A DNA stretch of 33,139 bases from Bacteroidota bacterium (GTDB lineage Bacteria > Bacteroidota > Bacteroidia > JAADEI01 > JALVCQ01): positions 1-33,139 of the forward strand of contig JALVCQ010000086.1 of NCBI GenBank assembly GCA_027009805.1. Direction: 5' to 3'. Positions within the stretch are counted from its first letter, which is position 1. Each line of letters starts with the position of its first letter. This document shows, one piece after another, positions 22,121 through 31,312 of the stretch. A model generated the notes under the pieces. The model worked only from the letters and a program-made list of their open reading frames with translations. It searched no databases and was not told the origin of the DNA. Position numbers and translations under genes: made by a program.

Positions 22121-22529
22121 CGGAACCGTGGGTGCCGCACCGGGAACAATCAACATTATTGGTCCCGACACCACGATCTCCGGCGAGGTCACGGCCAAAA
22201 GCAATATCCGCATCGACGGAACGTTGCAGGGAAATATCCGCACACAGGCCCGCCTGATTCTGGGTGCCAAAGGAACAATCGAGGGAGACATCTGGTGTAA
22301 GGAGGCCGAGCTTTCAGGGCATGTGAAAGGCAATGTGTATGTGCGGGGCCTGCTGGTGCTCACGGCTACCGCCCGGATCACCGGCAATATCGCTACGATG
22401 CGTCTTAAAATCATGGAAGGGGCACAATATAATGGGGCGTGTGAGATGGGGGAAAAAAGCGTGAACGCCCATTTTGAGGAGAAAAAGCATGAAAAAGTCA
22501 CGCCTGCCCGATCGAAAGTGGTGGCATGA
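22098..22529 (+). CDS. Bactofilin family (polymer-forming cytoskeletal) protein
   Basis: MFGKKKDNG...INIIGPDTTISGEVTAKSNIRIDGTLQGNIRTQARLILGAKGTIEGDIWCKEAELSGHVKGNVYVRGLLVLTATARITGNI; overlaps the M23 3' end; start corrected from the ORF track (22038). Confidence 0.9.
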   Translation: MFGKKKDNGTVGAAPGTINIIGPDTTISGEVTAKSNIRIDGTLQGNIRTQARLILGAKGTIEGDIWCKEAELSGHVKGNVYVRGLLVLTATARITGNIATMRLKIMEGAQYNGACEMGEKSVNAHFEEKKHEKVTPARSKVVA

Positions 22530-22716
22530 TTATGCACGGCTTTCCCATCTTGGCTTTCAGATCGTGGCGGCGGTGTTGTTGGGGGTAGGGCTGGGATATC
22601 TCATCGATTCTGTTTTCGCGTCTAAATATCCACTCTTCACAATCGTTGGAGGGGCCCTGGGTATTTTTGCCGCGCTTTTCAGCGTGGTTCGCACATATGG
22701 CAACGGGAAAAAGTAA
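22489..22716 (+). CDS. AtpZ/AtpI-family F0F1 ATP synthase-associated membrane protein
   Basis: MKKSRLPDRKWWHDYARLSHLGFQIVAAVLLGVGLGYLIDSVFASKYPLFTIVGGALGIFAALFSVVR; upstream of atpB. Confidence 0.8.
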   Translation: MKKSRLPDRKWWHDYARLSHLGFQIVAAVLLGVGLGYLIDSVFASKYPLFTIVGGALGIFAALFSVVRTYGNGKK

Positions 22717-23080
22717 ATGGTTGTGGCGTGCAGCCGGCGTCGCCGGTATTCTGGTGGGGGCGGCCCTGGATATGTGGCTGGGCAACCCCTGGCCCTATCT
22801 GGCCGGCATGGTGCTGGTGTTGTGGGTGGCGGCCACGCTGTCGATGCTGATCACAGCCCGCTATCTGTTGGCCGCGCCTAAGCATTTCATGGCGGCCATG
22901 GTGGGCGGCATCCTGATGAAAATGCTGGCGGCCACGGCGGTTGTGATGGTGGTGGTGAAAGTGATGGAAGTCAAAACATGGCCGGCGGTTGCCACTATGC
23001 TCATCGCCTATTTCACCTATACTTTCCTCGAAATTCGGATGCTGACCCGAATGGCGAAATCCTCTAACTATTCCGCATGA
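22697..23080 (+). CDS. AtpI-like small membrane protein
   Basis: 127-aa multi-TM protein (MATGKSKWLWRAAGVAGILVGAALDMW...) directly before atpB; start corrected from 22646. Confidence 0.6.
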   Translation: MATGKSKWLWRAAGVAGILVGAALDMWLGNPWPYLAGMVLVLWVAATLSMLITARYLLAAPKHFMAAMVGGILMKMLAATAVVMVVVKVMEVKTWPAVATMLIAYFTYTFLEIRMLTRMAKSSNYSA

Positions 23081-24126
23081 GACATTGGCTGGTTATTCTC
23101 TGGGCGTTGTGGCTGCCATGGAACAGCATGGCGGCGGATGCAGAGCATCCGCATGAAACAGCCGACGAACATTCGCAAGAAGAAGGCATCGGTCAGGTGA
23201 TTGTCCACCACCTGCTGGATGACTATCAATGGCACTTTTTCTCTTACGGCGATCTGCATGCCACGCTCTACCTGCCCATTATCGTCTATCATCAGGGGCA
23301 TGGCTTGAAAGTGTTTTCGTCACGCCATCTTTATCATAGCCCCGATCACACCTATCAGGGCATTCAATTGCATCACGACCGGCTGGCGGCCGCCGACGGG
23401 GCCATGCTGCTGGACTTCTCGATCTCGAAAGTGGTGGTGGGCCTTTTGCTGACAGCCCTGTTGCTGTTGTGGGTGTTCCGAAAAGTGGCGCGTGCGTATG
23501 AAAAACGGCTGGTGCCTGCCGGACTGCAAAGCTTTATGGAGCCCATCGTGTTGTTTGTCCGAGACGATATTGCCGTGCCGTCGATGGGAACCGACAATGC
23601 CCGCCGATTTACGCCCCTGCTGCTGACGTTTTTCTTTTTCATCTGGTTTGCCAACCTGCTGGGACTGTTGCCGTGGGGACTTAACCTCACAGGAAACATC
23701 GCCGTGACGGGGGCGCTGGCCTTGCTGGCATTGATTGTGATTAACGTCAACGGCACCAAAGACTATTGGGTGCACATCTTCTGGACGCCCGGCGTGCCGT
23801 GGTGGCTGAAGGTGCCGCTGCCCGTGATGCCGCTCGTGGAGTTTCTCGGCATTTTCACCAAACCCTTTGCGTTGATGATTCGTTTGTTTGCGAACATCAC
23901 CGCAGGACACGTGCTGATCCTCAGCACCGTCAGCCTCATTTTCATCATGGCGAAGCTCCATCCACTGGTGGGATACGGAACTTCGCTTTTTTCCATCGGA
24001 TTGGGACTTTTCCTCTTTGGATTGGAATTGCTGGTGGCCATATTGCAGGCCTACATTTTTACCATTCTCGTGGCCGTCTTTATCGGGATGGCCCTCGAAA
24101 CCCATCATCACGAAGAAGCACACTAA
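23077..24126 (+). CDS. atpB: F0F1 ATP synthase subunit A
   Basis: 349 aa; 'FTKPFALMIRLFANITAGHVLI' with conserved Arg; long N-terminal His-rich periplasmic-type extension. Confidence 0.96.
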   Translation: MRHWLVILWALWLPWNSMAADAEHPHETADEHSQEEGIGQVIVHHLLDDYQWHFFSYGDLHATLYLPIIVYHQGHGLKVFSSRHLYHSPDHTYQGIQLHHDRLAAADGAMLLDFSISKVVVGLLLTALLLLWVFRKVARAYEKRLVPAGLQSFMEPIVLFVRDDIAVPSMGTDNARRFTPLLLTFFFFIWFANLLGLLPWGLNLTGNIAVTGALALLALIVINVNGTKDYWVHIFWTPGVPWWLKVPLPVMPLVEFLGIFTKPFALMIRLFANITAGHVLILSTVSLIFIMAKLHPLVGYGTSLFSIGLGLFLFGLELLVAILQAYIFTILVAVFIGMALETHHHEEAH

Positions 24127-24134
24127 ACCCCTAA

Positions 24135-24395
<261 letters not shown>

Positions 24396-24397
24396 AA

Positions 24398-24437
24398 CCC
24401 CGTAAAGGCCTTCGGGGGGCGGGCCTGAACGCCCCCC
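24398..24437 (+). promoter_or_regulatory. atpE-atpF intergenic hairpin(s), possible attenuator or mRNA processing/stability element
   Basis: GGGGGGCG(24414-24421)/CGCCCCCC(24430-24437) 8-bp stem; alternative CCCCG(24398-24402)/CGGGG(24413-24417) overlaps it. Confidence 0.55.
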
Positions 24438-24456
24438 ATTTTAAACCGCACGCATT

Positions 24457-24942
24457 ATGGAACTGTTGCTTCCCAAGTTCGGCCTCTTCTTCTGGACGCT
24501 GGTAATCTTTCTTGTCCTGCTTTTCCTGCTGAAAAAGCTGGCATGGCGTCCGATCCTCAATGCATTGGCCGCCCGTGAAGAGCGCATCGCCGCCGCTTTG
24601 CAGAAGGCGGACGAAGCCCGACGGGAATATGAACGCCTGCAAAAAGAGCGGGAAGCCATCATGGCCGAAGCCCGAGCCGAGCGGGACGCCCTCCTGAAGG
24701 AAGCCCGCATGCTGAAAGACCGACTGCTGGAAGAAGCCCAGCAAAAGGCCGTCGAAAAGCAAAAACAAATTCTGGATGAGGCCCGGCGGCAAATTGAAAA
24801 CGAACGCCTGAACGCCCTGACCGCCCTCAAAAAAGAGGTCGGCAGCCTGGCCGTCGAAATGGCGGAAAAAATCTTACGGGAGGAACTGAAAGAACGCGAA
24901 GCCAAAATCGCCCACATTCAGCGCCTTATCGAACAAAACTAA
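24457..24942 (+). CDS. atpF: F0F1 ATP synthase subunit B
   Basis: PKFGLFFWTLVIFLVLLFLLKKLAWRPILNALAAREERIAAAL, long helical tail. Confidence 0.96.
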   Translation: MELLLPKFGLFFWTLVIFLVLLFLLKKLAWRPILNALAAREERIAAALQKADEARREYERLQKEREAIMAEARAERDALLKEARMLKDRLLEEAQQKAVEKQKQILDEARRQIENERLNALTALKKEVGSLAVEMAEKILREELKEREAKIAHIQRLIEQN

Positions 24943-24954
24943 ACTCCGGCGGAT

Positions 24955-25506
24955 ATGAGTGCCCTTCGCGTGGCACGCCGATATGCGGCGGCCCTTTTGA
25001 TGCTCGGCAAAGAGCAAAGCGTAGAAGACCGCCTGGCCGAAGACGCCCGCCTGGTCCTCGAAGCAGGTGCCCAAAGCCCACAGCTGCGCAACCTGTTGAA
25101 ATCGCCCATCATCTATCGAGATAAAAAAGACCGCATCCTGCGGCGTCTCTTTGAGGGTAAAGTGCACGACATCACCCTGCGCTTTATCCGCATTATGCTG
25201 CGGAAGCGCCGTGAAGCGTATTTGCTGGATGCCTTCCGGCAATACGTGGAACTGTATAAGGCTGCCAAGAAGATAGCGGACGTGCTGGTGGTCCTCCCTA
25301 CGCCGGCGGATGCCCCGTTGATGGAATCGCTGGAACGGTGGCTCCGCACGTTGCCGCCGTTGCAGGATAAGCAGCGGTTGAACGTCCGCACCGTCGCCGA
25401 TGAGGCCATTATCGGCGGGGTGATGACGGAGTTTGAAGGCTATAAGCTGGACCGGAGCGTGCGCACGCAACTGGAAAGATTCAAAAAGGCTTTTTCCTTA
25501 TCATAA
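24955..25506 (+). CDS. atpH: F0F1 ATP synthase subunit delta
   Basis: RVARRYAAALLMLGKEQ...VADEAIIGGVMTEFEGYKLDRSVRTQLERFKKAF. Confidence 0.94.
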   Translation: MSALRVARRYAAALLMLGKEQSVEDRLAEDARLVLEAGAQSPQLRNLLKSPIIYRDKKDRILRRLFEGKVHDITLRFIRIMLRKRREAYLLDAFRQYVELYKAAKKIADVLVVLPTPADAPLMESLERWLRTLPPLQDKQRLNVRTVADEAIIGGVMTEFEGYKLDRSVRTQLERFKKAFSLS

Positions 25507-25519
25507 AACATAACGAGTC

Positions 25520-27100
25520 ATGGTGAATATTCGACCTGATGAAGTCGCCGCCATCCTTCGGGAAGAGCTGGCCGGCGTTCAAGATGAAGCACGCCTCGAG
25601 GAGGTAGGTAAAATCCTCCAGGTCAGCGACGGGATTGCCCGAATTTATGGCTTACGCGGCGCCAAATCCGGCGAGTTGTTGGAGCTGGACCATGGTGTGA
25701 CGGGTATTGTGTTGAACCTTGAAGAAGACAATGTCGGGGCTGTGCTGTTGGGGCCCTGGGACAAGATTCGGGAAGGCGACGAAGTGCGCCGGACCGATCG
25801 GATCGCTTCGGTGATGGCCGGCGACGGCCTGATCGGCCGGGTGGTCAACGCCCTGGGACAACCCATCGACGGAAAAGGACCCATTCAGGGCGAGCTGTTT
25901 GAAATGCCGCTCGAACGCCGGGCACCAGGTGTCATCTATCGGGAGCCGGTGAAAGAACCCCTCCAGACAGGGATTAAAGCCATCGACGCCATGATCCCGA
26001 TCGGGCGCGGACAGCGGGAGCTCATCATCGGCGACCGCCAAACCGGAAAAACCACCATCGCCCTCGACACCATCATCAATCAGCGCGAAAACTACGAAAA
26101 AGGCGAACCGGTCATCTGCATCTACGTGGCCGCCGGACAAAAAGCCTCCACCATCGCGCAGATCGTGAAAGTGCTCGAAGAGCACGGCGCCATGGACTAT
26201 ACCATCGTCGTGGCCGCTTCGGCCTCGGAACCGGCGCCGATGATCGTCTATGCACCGTATGCCGGATGTGCTATCGGCGAGTATTTCCGGGACACCGGAC
26301 GCCCCGCGCTGGTGGTCTATGACGACCTGTCGAAACAGGCCGTGGCCTATCGGGAAGTGTCGTTGCTGTTGCGGCGCCCGCCCGGACGGGAAGCCTACCC
26401 GGGCGATATCTTCTACTTGCACTCACGCTTGCTTGAACGGGCCGCTAAAATCATCGGCGAAGACAGCGTGGCCGCCCAGATGAACGACATCCCGCCTTCC
26501 ATCAAAGACCGGATTAAGGGCGGCGGATCGCTCACGGCCCTGCCCGTGATCGAAACGCAGGCGGGCGACGTGTCGGCATACATCCCCACCAACGTCATCT
26601 CCATTACCGACGGCCAGATATTCCTCGAAGCCGACCTCTTTAACGCAGGGGTGCGCCCCGCTATCAACGTCGGGATATCCGTCTCCCGTGTGGGCGGAAA
26701 CGCCCAGATTAAGTCGATGAAAAAAGTGGCCGGCACGCTGAAGCTGGACCTTGCGCAATATCGGGAACTGGAAGCCTTCGCCAAGTTCGGCTCCGACCTT
26801 GATGCCGCCACTAAGTTTGTCCTCGACAAAGGGGCCCGATTGGTCGAGCTGCTCAAACAAGATAAGTTCTCGCCGCTGCGGGTTGAAGACCAGGTGGCCC
26901 TTATCTACGTGGGCACCAAAGGGCTGTTGATGGATATTCCCGTGGAGAAAGTGCAGGAGTTCGAACGCCGCTTTCTGGAAATGTGTCACCTGAAACTGTC
27001 CGAAGAGCTGCGTCAGATTGCCGAAGGCAAGTTTAATGACGAGCTGGCGGCGGCGTTGGAAAACGTGGCCAAAGACGTCATTGCCCAGTTGAAAAGCTAA
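25520..27100 (+). CDS. atpA: F0F1 ATP synthase subunit alpha
   Basis: Walker [68 protein letters not shown]. Confidence 0.98.
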   Translation: MVNIRPDEVAAILREELAGVQDEARLEEVGKILQVSDGIARIYGLRGAKSGELLELDHGVTGIVLNLEEDNVGAVLLGPWDKIREGDEVRRTDRIASVMAGDGLIGRVVNALGQPIDGKGPIQGELFEMPLERRAPGVIYREPVKEPLQTGIKAIDAMIPIGRGQRELIIGDRQTGKTTIALDTIINQRENYEKGEPVICIYVAAGQKASTIAQIVKVLEEHGAMDYTIVVAASASEPAPMIVYAPYAGCAIGEYFRDTGRPALVVYDDLSKQAVAYREVSLLLRRPPGREAYPGDIFYLHSRLLERAAKIIGEDSVAAQMNDIPPSIKDRIKGGGSLTALPVIETQAGDVSAYIPTNVISITDGQIFLEADLFNAGVRPAINVGISVSRVGGNAQIKSMKKVAGTLKLDLAQYRELEAFAKFGSDLDAATKFVLDKGARLVELLKQDKFSPLRVEDQVALIYVGTKGLLMDIPVEKVQEFERRFLEMCHLKLSEELRQIAEGKFNDELAAALENVAKDVIAQLKS

Positions 27101-27112
27101 TCCCCCCTTTTC

Positions 27113-27988
27113 ATGGCAAGCCTGAAGGACCTCCGGAAGCGGATTGCTTCCATCATCTCCACCCAGCAGATCACCCGGGCGATGAAGTTGGTGTCTGCCG
27201 CCAAGCTGCGGAAAGCACAGGAGCGGATCGTGACTCTGCGCCCGTATGAGAACAAGCTCTCGGAAGTGGCGCAATACTTGCGCGGCAGCGTGGATGAACA
27301 TTCGGAGGTGTTTCCGTTGTTTCAGCCGCGCCCGGTGCGTCGGGTGCTGGTGGTGTTGGTCACTTCCGACAAGGGGCTGTGTGGTGCTTACAACTCCCAG
27401 TTGACGAAGTTCGTGAAAGCCCACATGGACAAAAATTATCCCGACCCGTCGGTGGTGGATTTTATCGCCGTCGGGCAAAAGGGATTGCCGTTTTTGCGGA
27501 AAAACAGCTATCAAGTAGTGCGGGAGTTGCCGCATTTTCTGGCAAAATTTGACTTTGACAAAGCGCGGCAACTGGCCGATGAGCTGGTGGAGATGTTCCT
27601 GGCCGGACGTTACGACCGGATCGAAATCGCCTACAACCGTTTCAAAAACGCCCTCGTCTATATCCCTTCGGTGGACCGGTTCCTTCCCATTCCGGAGGCC
27701 GAAGCCGCCGAAGAAACCAAAGTGCAGCCCAACTTCCTTTTCGAACCGTCGGAAGATGAACTTCTAAAGGTGTTGATTCCGAAAATCCTGCGCACACAAC
27801 TGTTCCGGATCTTTGCCGATGCCACCACGGCCGAACACGGCGCCCGGATGACCGCCATGGACAACGCTACGGAAAACGCTTCCGAGTTGATTCGGGCCCT
27901 GCGCATCGAATACAACAAAGCCCGTCAGGCGGCCATCACCAAAGAACTGAGCGAAATTATCGGCGGCGCCAACGCCCTGGAAGGATAA
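27113..27988 (+). CDS. atpG: F0F1 ATP synthase subunit gamma
   Basis: KDLRKRIASIISTQQITRAMKLVSAAKLRKAQ...GARMTAMDNATENASELI. Confidence 0.97.
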   Translation: MASLKDLRKRIASIISTQQITRAMKLVSAAKLRKAQERIVTLRPYENKLSEVAQYLRGSVDEHSEVFPLFQPRPVRRVLVVLVTSDKGLCGAYNSQLTKFVKAHMDKNYPDPSVVDFIAVGQKGLPFLRKNSYQVVRELPHFLAKFDFDKARQLADELVEMFLAGRYDRIEIAYNRFKNALVYIPSVDRFLPIPEAEAAEETKVQPNFLFEPSEDELLKVLIPKILRTQLFRIFADATTAEHGARMTAMDNATENASELIRALRIEYNKARQAAITKELSEIIGGANALEG

Positions 27989-28025
27989 GCGCCGCTGCTT
28001 TTGGGATCATTAGATGTAGCGGCTC

Positions 28026-29093
28026 ATGAGCGTTCGTTTTTATCCGTTGCGGCTGGCCCGGGTGGAACCCAATACGCCTTACGCCCGGAACTTCTACTTT
28101 GACATTCCCGAAGAACTGGCCGACACGTTCCGCTATAAGCCCGGCCAGTATCTGACGTTTCGGTTTGTGGTGGACGGACAGGAATATCGCCGCTCTTATT
28201 CGTTCATGACCAGCCCCTACACCGACCCGATGCCGGGCGTGACGGTGAAGCGAATCCCGGGCGGGAAAATCTCCAACTACGTTAACGATACAGCGGAGGC
28301 AGGCGATGTGTGGGAGGCTTATCCGCCCATGGGGCAATTTGTCCTTGAACCCGATCCCGGCCGGGTGGGGCATTACGTTATGATTGGTGCCGGCAGTGGA
28401 ATCACCCCCTTGATGTCGATGATTAAAAGCGTGCTCCACGTAGAAAAAGAAAGCCGGGTATGGCTGCTATATGGCAACCGCAATGAGGAGAGCATTCTTT
28501 TTCGGGAGACGTTGGATGCGCTGGCATCGCAGTATTCGGGGCGTTTTCAAGTCATTCATTCTTTGTCCCGCCCGTCGTCGGCATGGCAGGGACGCACGGG
28601 GCGTCTGAACCGCGAAGCCGTTGCTGAGATTATCCGCGAAGCGAACATCCCAACGCCGGCATCGGGCTACTATTTATGCGGCCCCTCGGGGTTGATTGCC
28701 GAGGCCGAAGTGGCCCTTGCCCGACTGGGCGCGGCGCCGGAGTTGATTCACAAAGAGCTTTTCACCGCGCCGCCGGTGGTGGAAGAGCCTCAACCGGAAA
28801 CTTCCGCCTCCGATTTCTCAGAAGCCGAGGTGACCGTCATCCTCGACGATCGGGAATACCACCTAACGGTGAAGCCCGATGAATATATCCTGGATGTTGC
28901 CCTCGATGAGGGCATTGACCCGCCGTATGCCTGCCGGATGGGGATTTGCACCACCTGTCGGGCCCGATTGCTGGAAGGGAAGGTGCAGATGGACGAGGAT
29001 GAAGGCCTCTCAGCGCAAGACATCGAGGAAGGATTCATCCTCACATGTCAGGCCAAGCCCCTCACGCCGGTGGTGAAGCTGCGGTATGAATAA
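28026..29093 (+). CDS. FAD/NAD(P)-binding oxidoreductase with C-terminal [2Fe-2S] ferredoxin domain (PaaE/PaaK-like ferredoxin reductase)
   Basis: RRSYSF (FAD), GAGSGITPLMSMIK (NAD(P)), C-terminal CRMGICTTCRARLLEGK...LTCQAKP (2Fe-2S Cys ligands). Confidence 0.88.
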   Translation: MSVRFYPLRLARVEPNTPYARNFYFDIPEELADTFRYKPGQYLTFRFVVDGQEYRRSYSFMTSPYTDPMPGVTVKRIPGGKISNYVNDTAEAGDVWEAYPPMGQFVLEPDPGRVGHYVMIGAGSGITPLMSMIKSVLHVEKESRVWLLYGNRNEESILFRETLDALASQYSGRFQVIHSLSRPSSAWQGRTGRLNREAVAEIIREANIPTPASGYYLCGPSGLIAEAEVALARLGAAPELIHKELFTAPPVVEEPQPETSASDFSEAEVTVILDDREYHLTVKPDEYILDVALDEGIDPPYACRMGICTTCRARLLEGKVQMDEDEGLSAQDIEEGFILTCQAKPLTPVVKLRYE

Positions 29094-29100
29094 CCGCCGG

Positions 29101-29736
29101 TTAGAACCTTAACACCATCCCCGGCTTCCAGCGTTTGGGATCGAGATGCCAGCTCTGTAAGGCTTGAAGCTCCGAATCGGTGAGGGCGCCCTTTTCCCGG
29201 GCATGCCTGACCAGTTGCGGAAACTCGATGAGCGGGAAAAAATGCAGCCCCCGGGAACGGAACTTATCGGAGACCCCGCCGAACCCATAGCTGAAAACCG
29301 ACATGATGCCCAGAAGCTCCGCCTCCTTTTTGCGGAGCTGATGAACAGCAGCCAGCAGGGCGCCGCCTGTCGAGACGGTGTCTTCTATCAGCACCACCTT
29401 TGAATGCGATGGAAGCAGCCCTTCCAACATCTTTTTCCGCCCGTGCTCTTTGGCCATCGGGCGCACGTAAATCAATGGAAGCCCTGTTTTCTGGGCCACC
29501 ATCGCCGCCCATGGCAGTCCGCCGGTGGCTACCCCGCAGATATGCGTGACTTCGGAAAAGCGGCGCTCCAAAATTTCAGTAAATTTGCCCACGAGTTCCT
29601 CCCGTATGCGAGGCAACGAGAGCAGCATCCGCGTGTCGGTGTAAACAGGTGCTTTCAGGCCCGAACGCCACCGAAAAGGCTGCTGTAACCGAATGGTAAG
29701 CGCTTTGTCAATGAGCTGGTTCAATATTTCTTCCAT
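29101..29736 (-). CDS. pyrE: Orotate phosphoribosyltransferase
   Basis: PRPP-binding 'VVLIEDTVSTGGALLAAVHQLRKKEAE'; 'GVATGGLPWAAMVAQKTGLPLIYVRPMAKEHGRKKMLEG'; ORF track start at 29742 is TTG, first ATG at 29736. Confidence 0.93.
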   Translation of the reverse strand: MEEILNQLIDKALTIRLQQPFRWRSGLKAPVYTDTRMLLSLPRIREELVGKFTEILERRFSEVTHICGVATGGLPWAAMVAQKTGLPLIYVRPMAKEHGRKKMLEGLLPSHSKVVLIEDTVSTGGALLAAVHQLRKKEAELLGIMSVFSYGFGGVSDKFRSRGLHFFPLIEFPQLVRHAREKGALTDSELQALQSWHLDPKRWKPGMVLRF

Positions 29737-29753
29737 CCACAAAAGGAATCTTA

Positions 29754-30440
29754 ATGCAGCAAAATTATCAATCCCCCACCTTCCGTGTCTATTTTAAGGA
29801 CATCCCGTTGATTTTTACGGAAGACCCCGCGCCCTATGCCGGCGATCCCGATGCCCTGCTGGTGCCGGTCCATGCCCCGCAAGCCATTCTCGAGGCGATG
29901 GAATATGTCGAGAACATGCCGATGCATACCCGCATCGTTTTTCATAACGGCGATGCCCGCTCGTTGATGGAGCAGTTTAAGGGGCTGTTTCCCGAAGGGA
30001 ACTATTTGCTGGCGGGCGGCGGCGTGGTCTTTGATGAAAACAACCGGCTGCTGATGATTTACCGCAATCGGCGGTGGGACCTTCCCAAAGGCAAAAAAGA
30101 ACCCCATGAAACAGTGGAACAGGCTGCCATGCGAGAGACCCGCGAAGAAACCGGCCTGAAAACATTGCACGTGCGGGCGCCGTTCATGGTGACCTATCAC
30201 TACTACTATCGGGAAGGCAAGCGGATGCTGAAAGAAACCCATTGGTTTGAGATGGAAGCGACGTCACGGGAGCCGCTGGTCCCCGCCCATCATGAAGGCA
30301 TCGAGAAGGTCCAGTGGATGCCGCTGGACGGCTTGCCGGAAGTCTTTTCCAATACCTATGCCAACCTGTTGCAGGTGTTTGAACGGGTGCTGCAGCAGCG
30401 GGCGCCGCAACCGGATGAGGTGGCCGACCCGTCGGAATGA
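29754..30440 (+). CDS. NUDIX domain hydrolase
   Basis: Nudix box GKKEPHETVEQAAMRETREETGL; additional about 80-aa N-terminal region. Confidence 0.9.
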   Translation: MQQNYQSPTFRVYFKDIPLIFTEDPAPYAGDPDALLVPVHAPQAILEAMEYVENMPMHTRIVFHNGDARSLMEQFKGLFPEGNYLLAGGGVVFDENNRLLMIYRNRRWDLPKGKKEPHETVEQAAMRETREETGLKTLHVRAPFMVTYHYYYREGKRMLKETHWFEMEATSREPLVPAHHEGIEKVQWMPLDGLPEVFSNTYANLLQVFERVLQQRAPQPDEVADPSE

Positions 30441-31312
30441 CCGCCCTGCCGATCTCGTGTGTGATACCCGTTCGGGGATCGCATGAGGGGCTGCTTCGCA
30501 CGCTTTCGGCACTGAGGCAACAGACGCGTCCGCCCGCGGAGGTGGTCGTGGTCTGGGATGATGCGGGTCCGCCGCCTGCGCTGCGGGATGATAAGCCGTT
30601 TTCGTTGCGGCTGATTGCGGGGCCACGGCGGGGCTCCTACGCCGCACGCAATGCCGGCGCCCGGACAGCAAAACAGCCGTGGATTTTCTTTTTAGATGCC
30701 GACATCACTTTTCCGGAAAATCTGTTGGCCGACGTCGCGCCCTATCTAAAAACGCATGAATACGTGGCCATACTGGTCGAGTCGCTGCCGCCGCGCACCT
30801 TCTTTGAGCATTACACGGCGGCTTACGAGTTTCGGTTCCGAGAGTGGTTTCGGCGCTATTTTTTCAGTGGCGTGATGATGATCCGGCGGGAGGTGTTTGA
30901 GCGGTTGGGCGGCTTTGATGAGCGGCTGATGTCGGGCGGCGACCATGAATTTGGGCGGCGTTGTCGTGAGCATGGCGTGCGGCAATTTTTCTGGGAGGCG
31001 GTGCCCGCCTACCATCCGCCGCGGGGATGGCGCTCGTGGGTGCGGAAATGCATCCGCGTCGAAAAGGGAAAGCAGCAACTGAAAGCGCGCTACCCCGAGC
31101 GGTTCGGCTTTTATTCCACCGGATGGCGGGCGTGGTGGGACAGCACCCTTCGGCTGGGCTATGCCCTGCTGGCCGGTCACCGGCAAATCCCATCTTCGCA
31201 GGTGCCGCTGTCGTCGGGCAAGCGCTGGGCGCTGGCGGTCATGGCCGCAGCAGCCGACTGGACGGCCAAAACGGCGGTGGCCCTGTTCCCGCATAAAACA
31301 TGGAACGTATGA
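30437..31312 (+). CDS. Glycosyltransferase family 2 protein
   Basis: ISCVIPVRGSHEGLLRTLSALRQQTRPPAEVVVVWDDAG...ARNAGARTAKQPWIFFLDADITFPENLL (GT-A, DAD). Confidence 0.88.
   Translation: MTALPISCVIPVRGSHEGLLRTLSALRQQTRPPAEVVVVWDDAGPPPALRDDKPFSLRLIAGPRRGSYAARNAGARTAKQPWIFFLDADITFPENLLADVAPYLKTHEYVAILVESLPPRTFFEHYTAAYEFRFREWFRRYFFSGVMMIRREVFERLGGFDERLMSGGDHEFGRRCREHGVRQFFWEAVPAYHPPRGWRSWVRKCIRVEKGKQQLKARYPERFGFYSTGWRAWWDSTLRLGYALLAGHRQIPSSQVPLSSGKRWALAVMAAAADWTAKTAVALFPHKTWNV

Noticed and set aside
26423-27571. 382-aa minus-strand ORF antisense to atpA/atpG
   Set aside because: Shadow ORF; no recognisable domain
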